64,000 nucleotides of DNA from contig NZ_JAGSPB010000002.1 of assembly GCF_019204025.1 (NCBI RefSeq), positions 744,001-808,000 of the forward strand, in the 5' to 3' direction. The notes under the pieces were generated by a model, which saw only the letters and a list, made by a program, of their open reading frames with translations, did no database searches and was not told the origin of the DNA. Position 1 is the first letter of the stretch. Every line of letters begins with the position of its first letter. The position numbers were made by a program, and so were the translations under genes. The stretch comes from Erythrobacter ani. Lineage in GTDB: Bacteria > Pseudomonadota > Alphaproteobacteria > Sphingomonadales > Sphingomonadaceae. Shown piece by piece: positions 34,855-42,655 of the stretch.

Positions 34855-36300
34855 TCAGGCGGTCAACCCGCTCGCCACTGCCAAACCTAGGAAGGCGAAG
34901 AAGCCCATGGAATCGGTGATCATCGTGACGAAGACTGACGATGCGACCGCCGGATCCTGATTGAGCCGCTCGAAGATCACAGGCACGAGAACCCCTGCAA
35001 GACCTGCAACCGCAATATTGATGATCATGGCTGCAGCGATGACCACGCCCATCATCGGAGAGAACAGCACGCCTGCCGCGATCCCGATCAGCACTGCAAC
35101 CGTCGCCCCATTAAGGACCGCGACGCGCAGTTCCTTCCACAGGATGCGCCGAGTATTGGCCCGGGTCAGCTGGTTGGTCGCAATGGCGCGCACCGCGACC
35201 GCCATGGTCTGGGTGCCAGCATTGCCGCCGATACTCGCAACGATCGGCATCAGTACGGCGAGGGCGACAAGCTTTTCGATGGCAGCGCCGAAAAACGCGA
35301 TGATCGCGGAGGCGACGACCGCGGTGCCAAGATTCGCGATCAGCCAGCGCACGCGGCTGGAATAGGCTTCCCGGATCGGTTCGTTGATGTCGCCATCGCC
35401 CGCACCCGACAGCAGCAGCGCATCTTCGCCCGCCTCTTCGGAAATGATGTGGACGATGTCATCCACCGTCATCTGTCCGACCAGACGCCCGCTATCGTCC
35501 ACCACGGCAGCGGAGATAAGCGCATATTTCTGGAACATGAGCGCCACCTCTTCCTGATCCATCGTCACCGGGATCAGCGTCTGGTCGCGTTTCATCACAT
35601 CGGTCAGCTTGACCGAACGCGGTGTCGTGAGGATCCAGTTGAGCGCACAAGTGCCAACCGGATGGTGCGCGGCATCGATTACGAAAACCTCATGGAAATC
35701 GTGTTCGAGATCGCCGTTTTCGCGCAGGAAATCGATGAGGTCACCGATGGTAAGGTGCTCCGGCACAGCCATCACCCGGCGGCTCATCAGACGTCCGGCG
35801 GTTTCTTCCGGATATGCAAGAGCGCTTTCGACCGCCGCCTGCGTTTCCGGCTCCAACTCGGCGATGATCGCCTTCTGGTCATCTTCGTCGAGATCTTCCA
35901 GAAGCTGGACCGCGTCGTCGGTTTCCAGCTGCTCGGCAATGGTCGCAACCGCTCCCGGTTCCAAAGCCTCCATCATGACCTCGCGGACGTGATCGTTCAG
36001 CTCAGCGACCACCTCGCTGGTCATCAGGTCCGTGATCGACGAGGCCAGCGCCGCGCGCTCCTCGGTATCGAGCAGTTCGATCAGGTCGGCGATATCGGCA
36101 GGATGGAGCGGTTCGACGAGGTCGTAAACCGCAGTCTTATCGCCCTGATCCAGCGCATCCCGCACGCCCCGGACATATTCCGGTTTCAGCCGGTTTTCCT
36201 CGTCATGACGCTCGTCATCGATCCGGTCGTCGGGGCGCACTTCGTCCTCTGCAGCCTCAGCCACAAGGGTTTCGTCGTCATAGGTGCCCGGTTCGACCAT
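34855..36300 (-). CDS. mgtE: Magnesium transporter MgtE
   Basis: MgtE is a Mg2+-gated Mg2+ channel in the inner membrane. The 481-residue protein has the layout N-terminal superhelical MgtE-N domain (repeats such as LHPADIADLIELL), tandem CBS domains (about residues 150-275) and five transmembrane helices. The pore-lining helix contains PIVASIGGNAGTQTMAV, the family signature. The C-terminal helices end ITDSMGFFAFLGLA. It has about 40 extra acidic N-terminal residues. Confidence 0.96.
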   Translation of the reverse strand: MVEPGTYDDETLVAEAAEDEVRPDDRIDDERHDEENRLKPEYVRGVRDALDQGDKTAVYDLVEPLHPADIADLIELLDTEERAALASSITDLMTSEVVAELNDHVREVMMEALEPGAVATIAEQLETDDAVQLLEDLDEDDQKAIIAELEPETQAAVESALAYPEETAGRLMSRRVMAVPEHLTIGDLIDFLRENGDLEHDFHEVFVIDAAHHPVGTCALNWILTTPRSVKLTDVMKRDQTLIPVTMDQEEVALMFQKYALISAAVVDDSGRLVGQMTVDDIVHIISEEAGEDALLLSGAGDGDINEPIREAYSSRVRWLIANLGTAVVASAIIAFFGAAIEKLVALAVLMPIVASIGGNAGTQTMAVAVRAIATNQLTRANTRRILWKELRVAVLNGATVAVLIGIAAGVLFSPMMGVVIAAAMIINIAVAGLAGVLVPVIFERLNQDPAVASSVFVTMITDSMGFFAFLGLAVASGLTA

Positions 36301-36394
36301 GGTTGCGGGTTTAGAGTCGGTTCTTTGAAAAGCAAGCGGGTGACTCTGGCGCGCAACTGATTATACCGCGCACAAAATCAAAGGAGATCTATTC

Positions 36395-36862
36395 ATGGCC
36401 GACACACTCACACTCACACTCACCCTCGACACCGGCGATGGCGAGAACAAAGATGTCGTTATCAAGCTTCGCCCCGATCTGGCCCCGGGTCACGTCGAAC
36501 GCATCACCGAACTTGCCGGTGACGGATTTTACGACGGCGTCGTCTTCCACCGCGTGATCCCCGGCTTCATGGCGCAGGGCGGCGACCCGACCGGGACCGG
36601 TATGGGCGGCAGCGACAAGCCGGATCTGAAGGCCGAATTCAACAGCGAACCGCACACGCGTGGCACTTGCTCGATGGCCCGCACTCAGGTTCCGGACAGC
36701 GCGAACTCGCAGTTCTTCATCTGCTTCGACGATGCCGAATTTCTCGACGGACAATACACCGTCTGGGGCCAGGTTACCGAAGGCATGGACCACATCGATG
36801 CACTGCCCAAGGGTGAACCACCCGCAAGCCCAGGCAAAATCGTGAAGGCGACTGTCGCCTGA
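36395..36862 (+). CDS. Peptidyl-prolyl cis-trans isomerase, cyclophilin type
   Basis: This 155-residue cyclophilin of the PpiB type catalyses proline isomerisation during protein folding. The core signature FHRVIPGFMAQGGDPTGTG is intact, with the catalytic Arg, Phe and Met, then FNSEPHTRGTCSMAR and NSQFFICF. There is no signal peptide, so it is cytosolic. AAGGAG lies nine bases upstream of the ATG at 36395. The lipoprotein lipase gene follows after 25 bases. Confidence 0.95.
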   Translation: MADTLTLTLTLDTGDGENKDVVIKLRPDLAPGHVERITELAGDGFYDGVVFHRVIPGFMAQGGDPTGTGMGGSDKPDLKAEFNSEPHTRGTCSMARTQVPDSANSQFFICFDDAEFLDGQYTVWGQVTEGMDHIDALPKGEPPASPGKIVKATVA

Positions 36863-36887
36863 CCCTACTAAGGGAATCGAACAGGTG

Positions 36888-37802
36888 ATGCTGCGATGCG
36901 CCTTTGCCTCGCTGTTGCTTCTTATCTTGAGCGGCTGCGTCACCTACCCCGATATCACACAATCGCGTTCCCCCTGCCGGACAGAACCCGGCGGGTGGTG
37001 CGCGTTTGTGCGGGAAGCGGCCGTGGAGGCCTACCCGTTCGCGATTGCCGCGACCAACGCCTATGTCGGCGATGATGATCTTTATAGCGACCTTGGCCCC
37101 GGGCTGAGACGGCTCGAGCGCCTCGACATTGCGGAAGAGGATACGGGCAAAGGCTTCGGCTACCAGATATTCGAGCAGCTCGGGCAGCCCGATAACAAGG
37201 GTGAGCGTACGCCCGTGGCCCGGATTCTCGCGTTTCGCGGAACCGATTTCGATGGGTTCACCGATATTTTCTATGGCACACTACGCGATGACCAGATCGA
37301 GATCGCGCTCAAATATTTCGAACTTGAACGTGAGCGTTGGGGCGATGAGCCCGGCTGGATCGTCACCGGCCACTCACTCGGCGGCGCGCTCGCGACGGAG
37401 GTGTCGATCAAGTACCCCGAGGTGAAAGCGTACATTTTCAACACCTCCCCGTTCTACAATGGCGACGCGATGACCAACGATGTGCGCCGCACGGTGATCA
37501 ACGAACGCGGCGAATTTCTTCGGCGCGTCTCGAAATTCAGCCTCGTCCCGGCAGCCGACGAATACGTGATAAATTGCGCTCCGGAAGCCGACCGCTTCAC
37601 CAAGCACAAGGTGCGGCCTCTGGCTGACTGCATCACCTGGATCGCTGCTTACGAAAGCGACGACGCTGGCGCGGTTGTCGCGTCCAACGGCGTGGCGAAG
37701 CCAGCGGTTGAATGCGGCGAGCCGGACAAGCCGCATCCCGGCACCGGATACAGGCCCATCGCCCCTTGCGTGCATCAGTCCCGGACCGAGAGCGATGATT
37801 GA
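36888..37802 (+). CDS. Class 3 lipase-fold lipoprotein
   Basis: The 304-residue protein has a lipoprotein signal (lipobox LSGC, C17) and an alpha/beta-hydrolase domain of the lipase class 3 type. The nucleophile elbow is GHSLGG with S163, following FRGTD (oxyanion region). Several cysteines (C30, C38 and C-terminal ones) suggest disulfides in the periplasm. A catalytic Asp/His pair is not assigned with confidence. The GTG at 36885 is an alternative start. The last eight bases overlap the next gene. Confidence 0.87.
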   Translation: MLRCAFASLLLLILSGCVTYPDITQSRSPCRTEPGGWCAFVREAAVEAYPFAIAATNAYVGDDDLYSDLGPGLRRLERLDIAEEDTGKGFGYQIFEQLGQPDNKGERTPVARILAFRGTDFDGFTDIFYGTLRDDQIEIALKYFELERERWGDEPGWIVTGHSLGGALATEVSIKYPEVKAYIFNTSPFYNGDAMTNDVRRTVINERGEFLRRVSKFSLVPAADEYVINCAPEADRFTKHKVRPLADCITWIAAYESDDAGAVVASNGVAKPAVECGEPDKPHPGTGYRPIAPCVHQSRTESDD

Positions 37803-38247
37803 GGCCGCGCTGCGCAGCACACTTGTCAAGCTTGCCGCGGTGATGTCCTCTGCCGATGAACCCTGGTGGATAATCGGCAGCGCGGCAGTGGCTTTGCATG
37901 GAGCCGATGCTGGCGACATTAATGACGTCGATGTGCTGCTGGCAAAAGGCGATCTTGAACGGCTCAAGCGAGAACTTCGTCTGGCGGATCGGAGAGACCC
38001 GTCGAAGGTCAAGTTTCGCTCGAGCGCTTTCGGGTTATGGTCGCATCCGGCATTGCCTGTCGAATTCATGGCCGACCTTGAAGTGAAAACGGGCAGGCGC
38101 TGGGTTCAGGTACTGCCGCAAACCCGACAGGAAGTGGTCATCGATAGCCATGCGCTTTATGTACCGGAGAAAGCGGAATTGATCACCATCCTGCGCCGAT
38201 TCGACCGAGAGAAGGACATCGCTCGCGCCGCAGCACTCAACGGGTGA
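37795..38247 (+). CDS. Nucleotidyltransferase-fold protein
   Basis: The 150-residue protein has the minimal nucleotidyltransferase signature GSAAVALHG (residues 28-36) followed by D44 and D46 in INDVDVLL, the metal-binding aspartates. The rest (VEFMADLEVKTGRRW, KAELITILRRFDREKD) fits small NTase-like proteins, some of which are toxin or resistance factors. No antitoxin partner is visible. Its ATG lies within the end of the lipase gene (ATGATTGA overlap), so it is co-translated with it. Confidence 0.82.
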   Translation: MIEAALRSTLVKLAAVMSSADEPWWIIGSAAVALHGADAGDINDVDVLLAKGDLERLKRELRLADRRDPSKVKFRSSAFGLWSHPALPVEFMADLEVKTGRRWVQVLPQTRQEVVIDSHALYVPEKAELITILRRFDREKDIARAAALNG

Positions 38248-38267
38248 GATGATACTTTCCGAGAGAA

Positions 38268-38993
38268 TTACTTGTCATCCGCAACGATACCGAGAGGCGT
38301 CGCCGGGACATCTCGCGAACGGTGCATCAAGCGCGCAACACTCAGGCGCGCTTCTTCGTCGTCGCGCGTTTTCAGGTCGAGCACAAGATAGTCGCTGCGC
38401 TGATAATACGATGCATGCACCACCACTAGGAAGGTGGGCTGATTTCGGGACTTTTGATATGCCTTCCACTGCTCGCTCCTGCGGGCGAACTTGCCGGTCC
38501 AAATCCATTGATTCCAGCCGGGAATGGTCTCAAATCCGTCCAGTCGTCCGAGATGGTTAGTGGCCGGGTTGCCGCGCATCATTCTCCCCAAGCCATGCCG
38601 AAAATGTGCGTGGCTCTTGCCGCCATAAACGATCATCGTACAAACCTGGTCAAATAGGCCGTCATCGTGCGCAATCGACTCGAATTTGAGGAGCAGTATC
38701 TGATCGGTTTCCGGATAATGCATGATATAAGCCGGGACGCCTTGCTCGACGTCCCACTGTTCGCGCAATTCCGGCGGGAGAAGTTGCCAGTCGTAATCAT
38801 CATCGATCAACGTGTGCGCCTGGCGCAATCTCTGCCGATCAAAGCAATGGCGCTGGAAATACGTCGCTGGGTCGGTCAAAGACGTGGATGTTTTAGCGTC
38901 CCCTCGAACAATAATCGAGGGCTGTTCGCCCTGCTGGGCAGCTTGCAGTGCGATCGCCGGGCTGGCCATTAGCGCTAGTGTCGACAGCAGCAT
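38268..38993 (-). CDS. Secreted protein of unknown function
   Basis: The 241-residue protein starts with a short signal peptide (MLLSTLALMASPAIALQ) and then SIIVRGDAKTSTSL, a motif reminiscent of other exported sphingomonad proteins. The body is rich in aromatic and charged residues (IDDDYDWQLLPPELREQWDV, GWNQWIWTGKF) with two cysteines that could form a disulfide. No known domain is recognised. It is a single gene, convergent with the nucleotidyltransferase gene and divergent from miaB. Confidence 0.72.
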   Translation of the reverse strand: MLLSTLALMASPAIALQAAQQGEQPSIIVRGDAKTSTSLTDPATYFQRHCFDRQRLRQAHTLIDDDYDWQLLPPELREQWDVEQGVPAYIMHYPETDQILLLKFESIAHDDGLFDQVCTMIVYGGKSHAHFRHGLGRMMRGNPATNHLGRLDGFETIPGWNQWIWTGKFARRSEQWKAYQKSRNQPTFLVVVHASYYQRSDYLVLDLKTRDDEEARLSVARLMHRSRDVPATPLGIVADDK

Positions 38994-39117
38994 TATTAGA
39001 ACCTACCGGCCTCGGTACTGAAATGCTCAGATTGAGTTGATCGGATCATTTGATTTCCGGCCGGTTCTACGAGATCGTCAATTGCTCGGTATGAGCGTAT
39101 CAACTACAGGCCCCCAG

Positions 39118-40452
39118 ATGAAACCGCAAATCTCTCCCAAGACCTACCGGGTCAAAAGCTTCGGCTGCCAGATGAACGTCTATGATGGCGAGCGTATGGG
39201 AGAACTGCTGAGCGAGCAGGGCCTGTCGAAGGCTCCGGACGGCGAGGATGCGGATCTGGTCGTGCTCAACACCTGCCACATTCGCGAAAAGGCGGCGGAG
39301 AAAATCTACTCCGATATTGGCCGACTGACCAAGGGAAAGACCCAGCAAAAGGCGCCGATGATCGCGGTCGCGGGGTGCGTCGCACAGGCTGAGGGCGAAG
39401 AGATCATGAACCGTGCCCCGGCCGTGTCGATGGTCGTCGGTCCGCAGGCCTATCACCGCTTGCCGGAGATGCTGGACAAGGCGGTGAAGGGTGAGCGCGC
39501 GACCGACACGGATATGCCCGCGATCGCTAAGTTCGACAGCCTGCCCGAACGTAAACGGCGCTCCCCAACCGCGTTCCTCACCGTGCAGGAAGGGTGCGAC
39601 AAGTTTTGCACCTATTGTGTTGTGCCCTATACGCGCGGGGCGGAAATATCGCGTCCTTTCAGCGATTTGCTGGGCGAGGCTCACAAGCTCATCGAAACTG
39701 GAGCGCGCGAGATCACCTTGTTGGGTCAGAATGTGAATGCGTGGAGCGGTGAAGACGAGGCGGGCAGGGCGGTCGGGCTGGCCGGCCTGATCCGCGCGCT
39801 TGCGCGGTTCGATGGATTGGAGCGCATCCGGTACACGACCAGCCACCCCAATGACATGGACGATGCGCTCATCGCGGCGCACGGCGAGATCGACAAGCTG
39901 ATGCCGTATCTCCATCTGCCGGTTCAATCGGGCAATGATCGCGTGCTGAAAGCGATGAACCGTTCGCACACCGCGGAAGGCTATTTGCGACTGCTCGAAC
40001 GCTTTCGAGAAGTGCGGCCCGATATCGCGCTTTCAGGGGATTTCATAGTCGGCTTTCCGGGCGAGACCGAGACAGAGTTCGAAGACACTCTGAAACTCGT
40101 CGATGAAGTTCGTTATGCGCAGGCATACAGCTTCAAGTATTCGCCGCGCCCAGGCACTCCGGCGGCGACAATGGACAATCAGATCGCCAAAGAGGTGATG
40201 GACGATCGGCTCCAGCGGCTACAGGCCCGGATCGATAGAGATCAGTTCGCGTTCAACAAGTCGAAAGCGGGCGAGACATGCTCTGTGCTGGTCGAGCGCA
40301 AGGGCAAGCATCCGGGCCAATGGCTCGGCAAATCCCCGTGGCTGCAATCGGTCTGGATCGAAGGGGATGTGCGCATCGGCGACATGGTCGAAGTCGACCT
40401 TGTTGAGGCTGGGCCCAATTCGCTGCGGGGCGAATTACTCGGTTCCCGCTGA
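39118..40452 (+). CDS. miaB: tRNA-2-methylthio-N6-dimethylallyladenosine synthase MiaB
   Basis: MiaB adds a methylthio group to i6A37 in tRNAs reading U-starting codons. The N-terminal cluster ligands are C17, C53 and C87 (FGCQMN, NTCHIREKA, AGCVAQ), and the radical-SAM cluster is C160-X3-C164-X2-C167 (CDKFCTYC). A TRAM domain forms the C-terminus. About 444 residues from the ATG at 39118; the ATG at 39091 is an equally possible start because neither has a strong ribosome site. phoH follows on the same strand after the unknown secreted gene. Confidence 0.95.
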   Translation: MKPQISPKTYRVKSFGCQMNVYDGERMGELLSEQGLSKAPDGEDADLVVLNTCHIREKAAEKIYSDIGRLTKGKTQQKAPMIAVAGCVAQAEGEEIMNRAPAVSMVVGPQAYHRLPEMLDKAVKGERATDTDMPAIAKFDSLPERKRRSPTAFLTVQEGCDKFCTYCVVPYTRGAEISRPFSDLLGEAHKLIETGAREITLLGQNVNAWSGEDEAGRAVGLAGLIRALARFDGLERIRYTTSHPNDMDDALIAAHGEIDKLMPYLHLPVQSGNDRVLKAMNRSHTAEGYLRLLERFREVRPDIALSGDFIVGFPGETETEFEDTLKLVDEVRYAQAYSFKYSPRPGTPAATMDNQIAKEVMDDRLQRLQARIDRDQFAFNKSKAGETCSVLVERKGKHPGQWLGKSPWLQSVWIEGDVRIGDMVEVDLVEAGPNSLRGELLGSR

Positions 40453-41388
40453 TTGTTGCGTCTGTTCCATCGTCAGCGCCCGATCCGCTATATTGCTGAG
40501 ATAACGCCATTGCGGCGAGTTGCGCGACGTTGAGTAGAGCTTTGCGACGAGCGCTCGGTCGAAAGTGGTCAGTTCCTCTGGCGGGTTATCATCCTGAAAC
40601 AACTTCAAAATGGTCGGCGCCGCTGGCGTCGTCTCGGGATCGATGCTCCGGGTGTTGCCGAAGGTGCGCATGGATGCATAATCGGCCAACTGCCCAAGGG
40701 TCTTGTCCTGCGCCGCCGCCATTTCGATCATCACCACTGCCTGAGTGATCTCGACCGTCGATGCGACCGTAAGGCGCGAGACCATTCGCAGCGAATTGCT
40801 CCAATCCAGCGGGCCGTCTATTCTCTGGCGGAGAGCCTTCGGAAATTCGCCACCATCGGCCGTGCGATCGGCCACATAGGTCCACGCGCGCGCCGGATCC
40901 GGGTCGTTGAGCACCTCCGTGCGTTGATAGCTGCGCAGATGATCGAGCATATCGTTGTCGGCCGTTACCCACTGGTCAGCCGGTCCTTTGCTAGATGGGA
41001 CGAAGATGACTTTGACGTTCGGTGTGCAACCGCGCGACGGGTTTCTGCGATTGGCGCCGAGCGTTTCGGCATTCTCGCGAATGCGCGCCTCGATCACGCG
41101 CGATTCCTTTTCCGGTAAACCCCTGACCTGCGGGCAGATCGCATCGAAATAAGTGGCCACGGTACGACCGGGGCGCGGCTCATTCACGACTTTTGCAACC
41201 ATATTGCGCAGCTCGCGCCTACGTTCGAGTACTGTGGGCGGACCTTCGACCACGATCGCGCTATCGCTCTCGGAACGTTGTGCTTCCGGAACGGGATCGT
41301 TGACAACCGATTGTTCGGATGGCGCCGATCCGGCCTCCGGTTGGTCCACCAAGGTAGCGAACACCAAAAACAGGTACGAAATCTGCAA
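40435..41388 (-). CDS. Secreted protein of a sphingomonad type, function unknown
   Basis: The roughly 317-residue product has a hydrophobic N-terminus (ISYLFLVFATLVDQ) and then SAIVVEGPPTVLERRRELRN, followed by a conserved pattern with paired cysteines (ICPQVRGL and RGCTPNVKVIFV). I recognise this pattern from exported unknown proteins of sphingomonads but know no function. A TTG at 41388 with AAGGAG eight bases upstream is my preferred start; an ATG at 41430 gives 14 more residues but no ribosome site. It is antisense-oriented between miaB and phoH and overlaps the miaB end by 18 bases. Confidence 0.72.
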   Translation of the reverse strand: MQISYLFLVFATLVDQPEAGSAPSEQSVVNDPVPEAQRSESDSAIVVEGPPTVLERRRELRNMVAKVVNEPRPGRTVATYFDAICPQVRGLPEKESRVIEARIRENAETLGANRRNPSRGCTPNVKVIFVPSSKGPADQWVTADNDMLDHLRSYQRTEVLNDPDPARAWTYVADRTADGGEFPKALRQRIDGPLDWSNSLRMVSRLTVASTVEITQAVVMIEMAAAQDKTLGQLADYASMRTFGNTRSIDPETTPAAPTILKLFQDDNPPEELTTFDRALVAKLYSTSRNSPQWRYLSNIADRALTMEQTQQSAGTE

Positions 41389-41571
41389 GCCGCGCACTCC
41401 TTGAACCTGGTGAGTCGCCTGAAATTGCATCTTAGATGATCGCGGTTTCGATGTGAACGAACAATGACTTTCCACTGTTCGATGAGGGTTGCCAACTTGC
41501 TTTGCGCTGGGCGACGCTTACCTTTCCGACTCGTAGGGCGGGTCGTATTCCGCCGCGATGCAAAGGAATTT

Positions 41572-42615
41572 ATGGGCCGTAGACCAACCCGCACAGCCGA
41601 TCGTCAGCGAGAGCCTGAGCTTTCGCCCGATCCGACCCCGATCCGCGAACCGCGCCGCGCTCGTGCCGAGCTCAGTTTCGAAGACCAATCATTGCTCGGT
41701 CCGCTGTTCGGGCAATTCGACGCAAACCTCGTGCAAGTGGAAAACCGGCTTTCGGTGATGATCCATGCCCGCGGTGACGAGATCGTTATCGAAGGGCCGG
41801 AGGACAATGTGGCGCGGGCGCGCGAGACGCTCAACACCATGTACGACCGGCTGGCCATGGGACAGGATCTCGATGCGGGCGCGATCGAGGCGCTGATCGC
41901 GATGTCGAACGAGCCCACTCTTGAAGGGATCATTTCGGGCGAGAAGGAATCTCCGCCGATCATGATCCGCACCCGGCGCAAGACAATTGTGCCGCGCAGC
42001 GCGACGCAGGTCACCTACATGCGCAGCCTCGCACGCGACGATATCATCTTTGCCCTCGGCCCGGCGGGGACTGGCAAGACGTACCTCGCTGTCGCACAGG
42101 CGGTCAGTCAGCTCATCACCGGCAGCGTCCAGCGTCTGATCCTTTCCCGCCCTGCTGTTGAAGCAGGAGAAAAGCTCGGCTTCCTGCCGGGCGACATGAA
42201 GGACAAGGTCGATCCGTACCTGCGCCCGCTTTACGACGCACTGTACGATTGTATGCCGCCGGAACAGGTCGAGCGGCGGATTGAGAGCGGCGAGATCGAA
42301 ATCGCTCCCATCGCCTTCATGCGTGGACGCACGCTTGCCGATGCATTCGTCATCCTGGACGAAGCGCAAAACACCACGCGCGAGCAGATGAAGATGTTCC
42401 TGACCCGCTTTGGCCAGAACAGCAGAATGGTGGTCTGCGGCGACCCGCGGCAGGTGGACATTCCCGGCGGCGATTCGATGTCAGGTCTTGCCGATGCGGT
42501 AGGAAAGCTGGAGGATGTCGACGGCTTCGGCACGATCCGCTTCACCGCTGCCGACGTGGTACGCCACCCGATCGTGGGCCGGATCGTCGAAGCGTACGAG
42601 GGGAAGGGCGAGTAA
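41572..42615 (+). CDS. phoH: PhoH family ATPase
   Basis: This 347-residue P-loop protein is of the PhoH type, a predicted RNA-linked ATPase usually encoded next to ybeY. After a KH-like N-terminal region (NRLSVMIHARGDEIVIEG) it has Walker A GPAGTGKT near residue 165, the conserved SRPAVEAGEKLGFLPGD, Walker B FVILDEAQNTT and CGDPRQVDIP. AAAGGA lies six bases before the ATG at 41572; the open frame begins 36 codons earlier but lacks support. ybeY is displaced from phoH by the kinase gene. Confidence 0.95.
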   Translation: MGRRPTRTADRQREPELSPDPTPIREPRRARAELSFEDQSLLGPLFGQFDANLVQVENRLSVMIHARGDEIVIEGPEDNVARARETLNTMYDRLAMGQDLDAGAIEALIAMSNEPTLEGIISGEKESPPIMIRTRRKTIVPRSATQVTYMRSLARDDIIFALGPAGTGKTYLAVAQAVSQLITGSVQRLILSRPAVEAGEKLGFLPGDMKDKVDPYLRPLYDALYDCMPPEQVERRIESGEIEIAPIAFMRGRTLADAFVILDEAQNTTREQMKMFLTRFGQNSRMVVCGDPRQVDIPGGDSMSGLADAVGKLEDVDGFGTIRFTAADVVRHPIVGRIVEAYEGKGE

Positions 42616-42655
42616 ATTCTTTGGCGGCCCGGTAGTAACTGCTCTAGGTTTGGCT

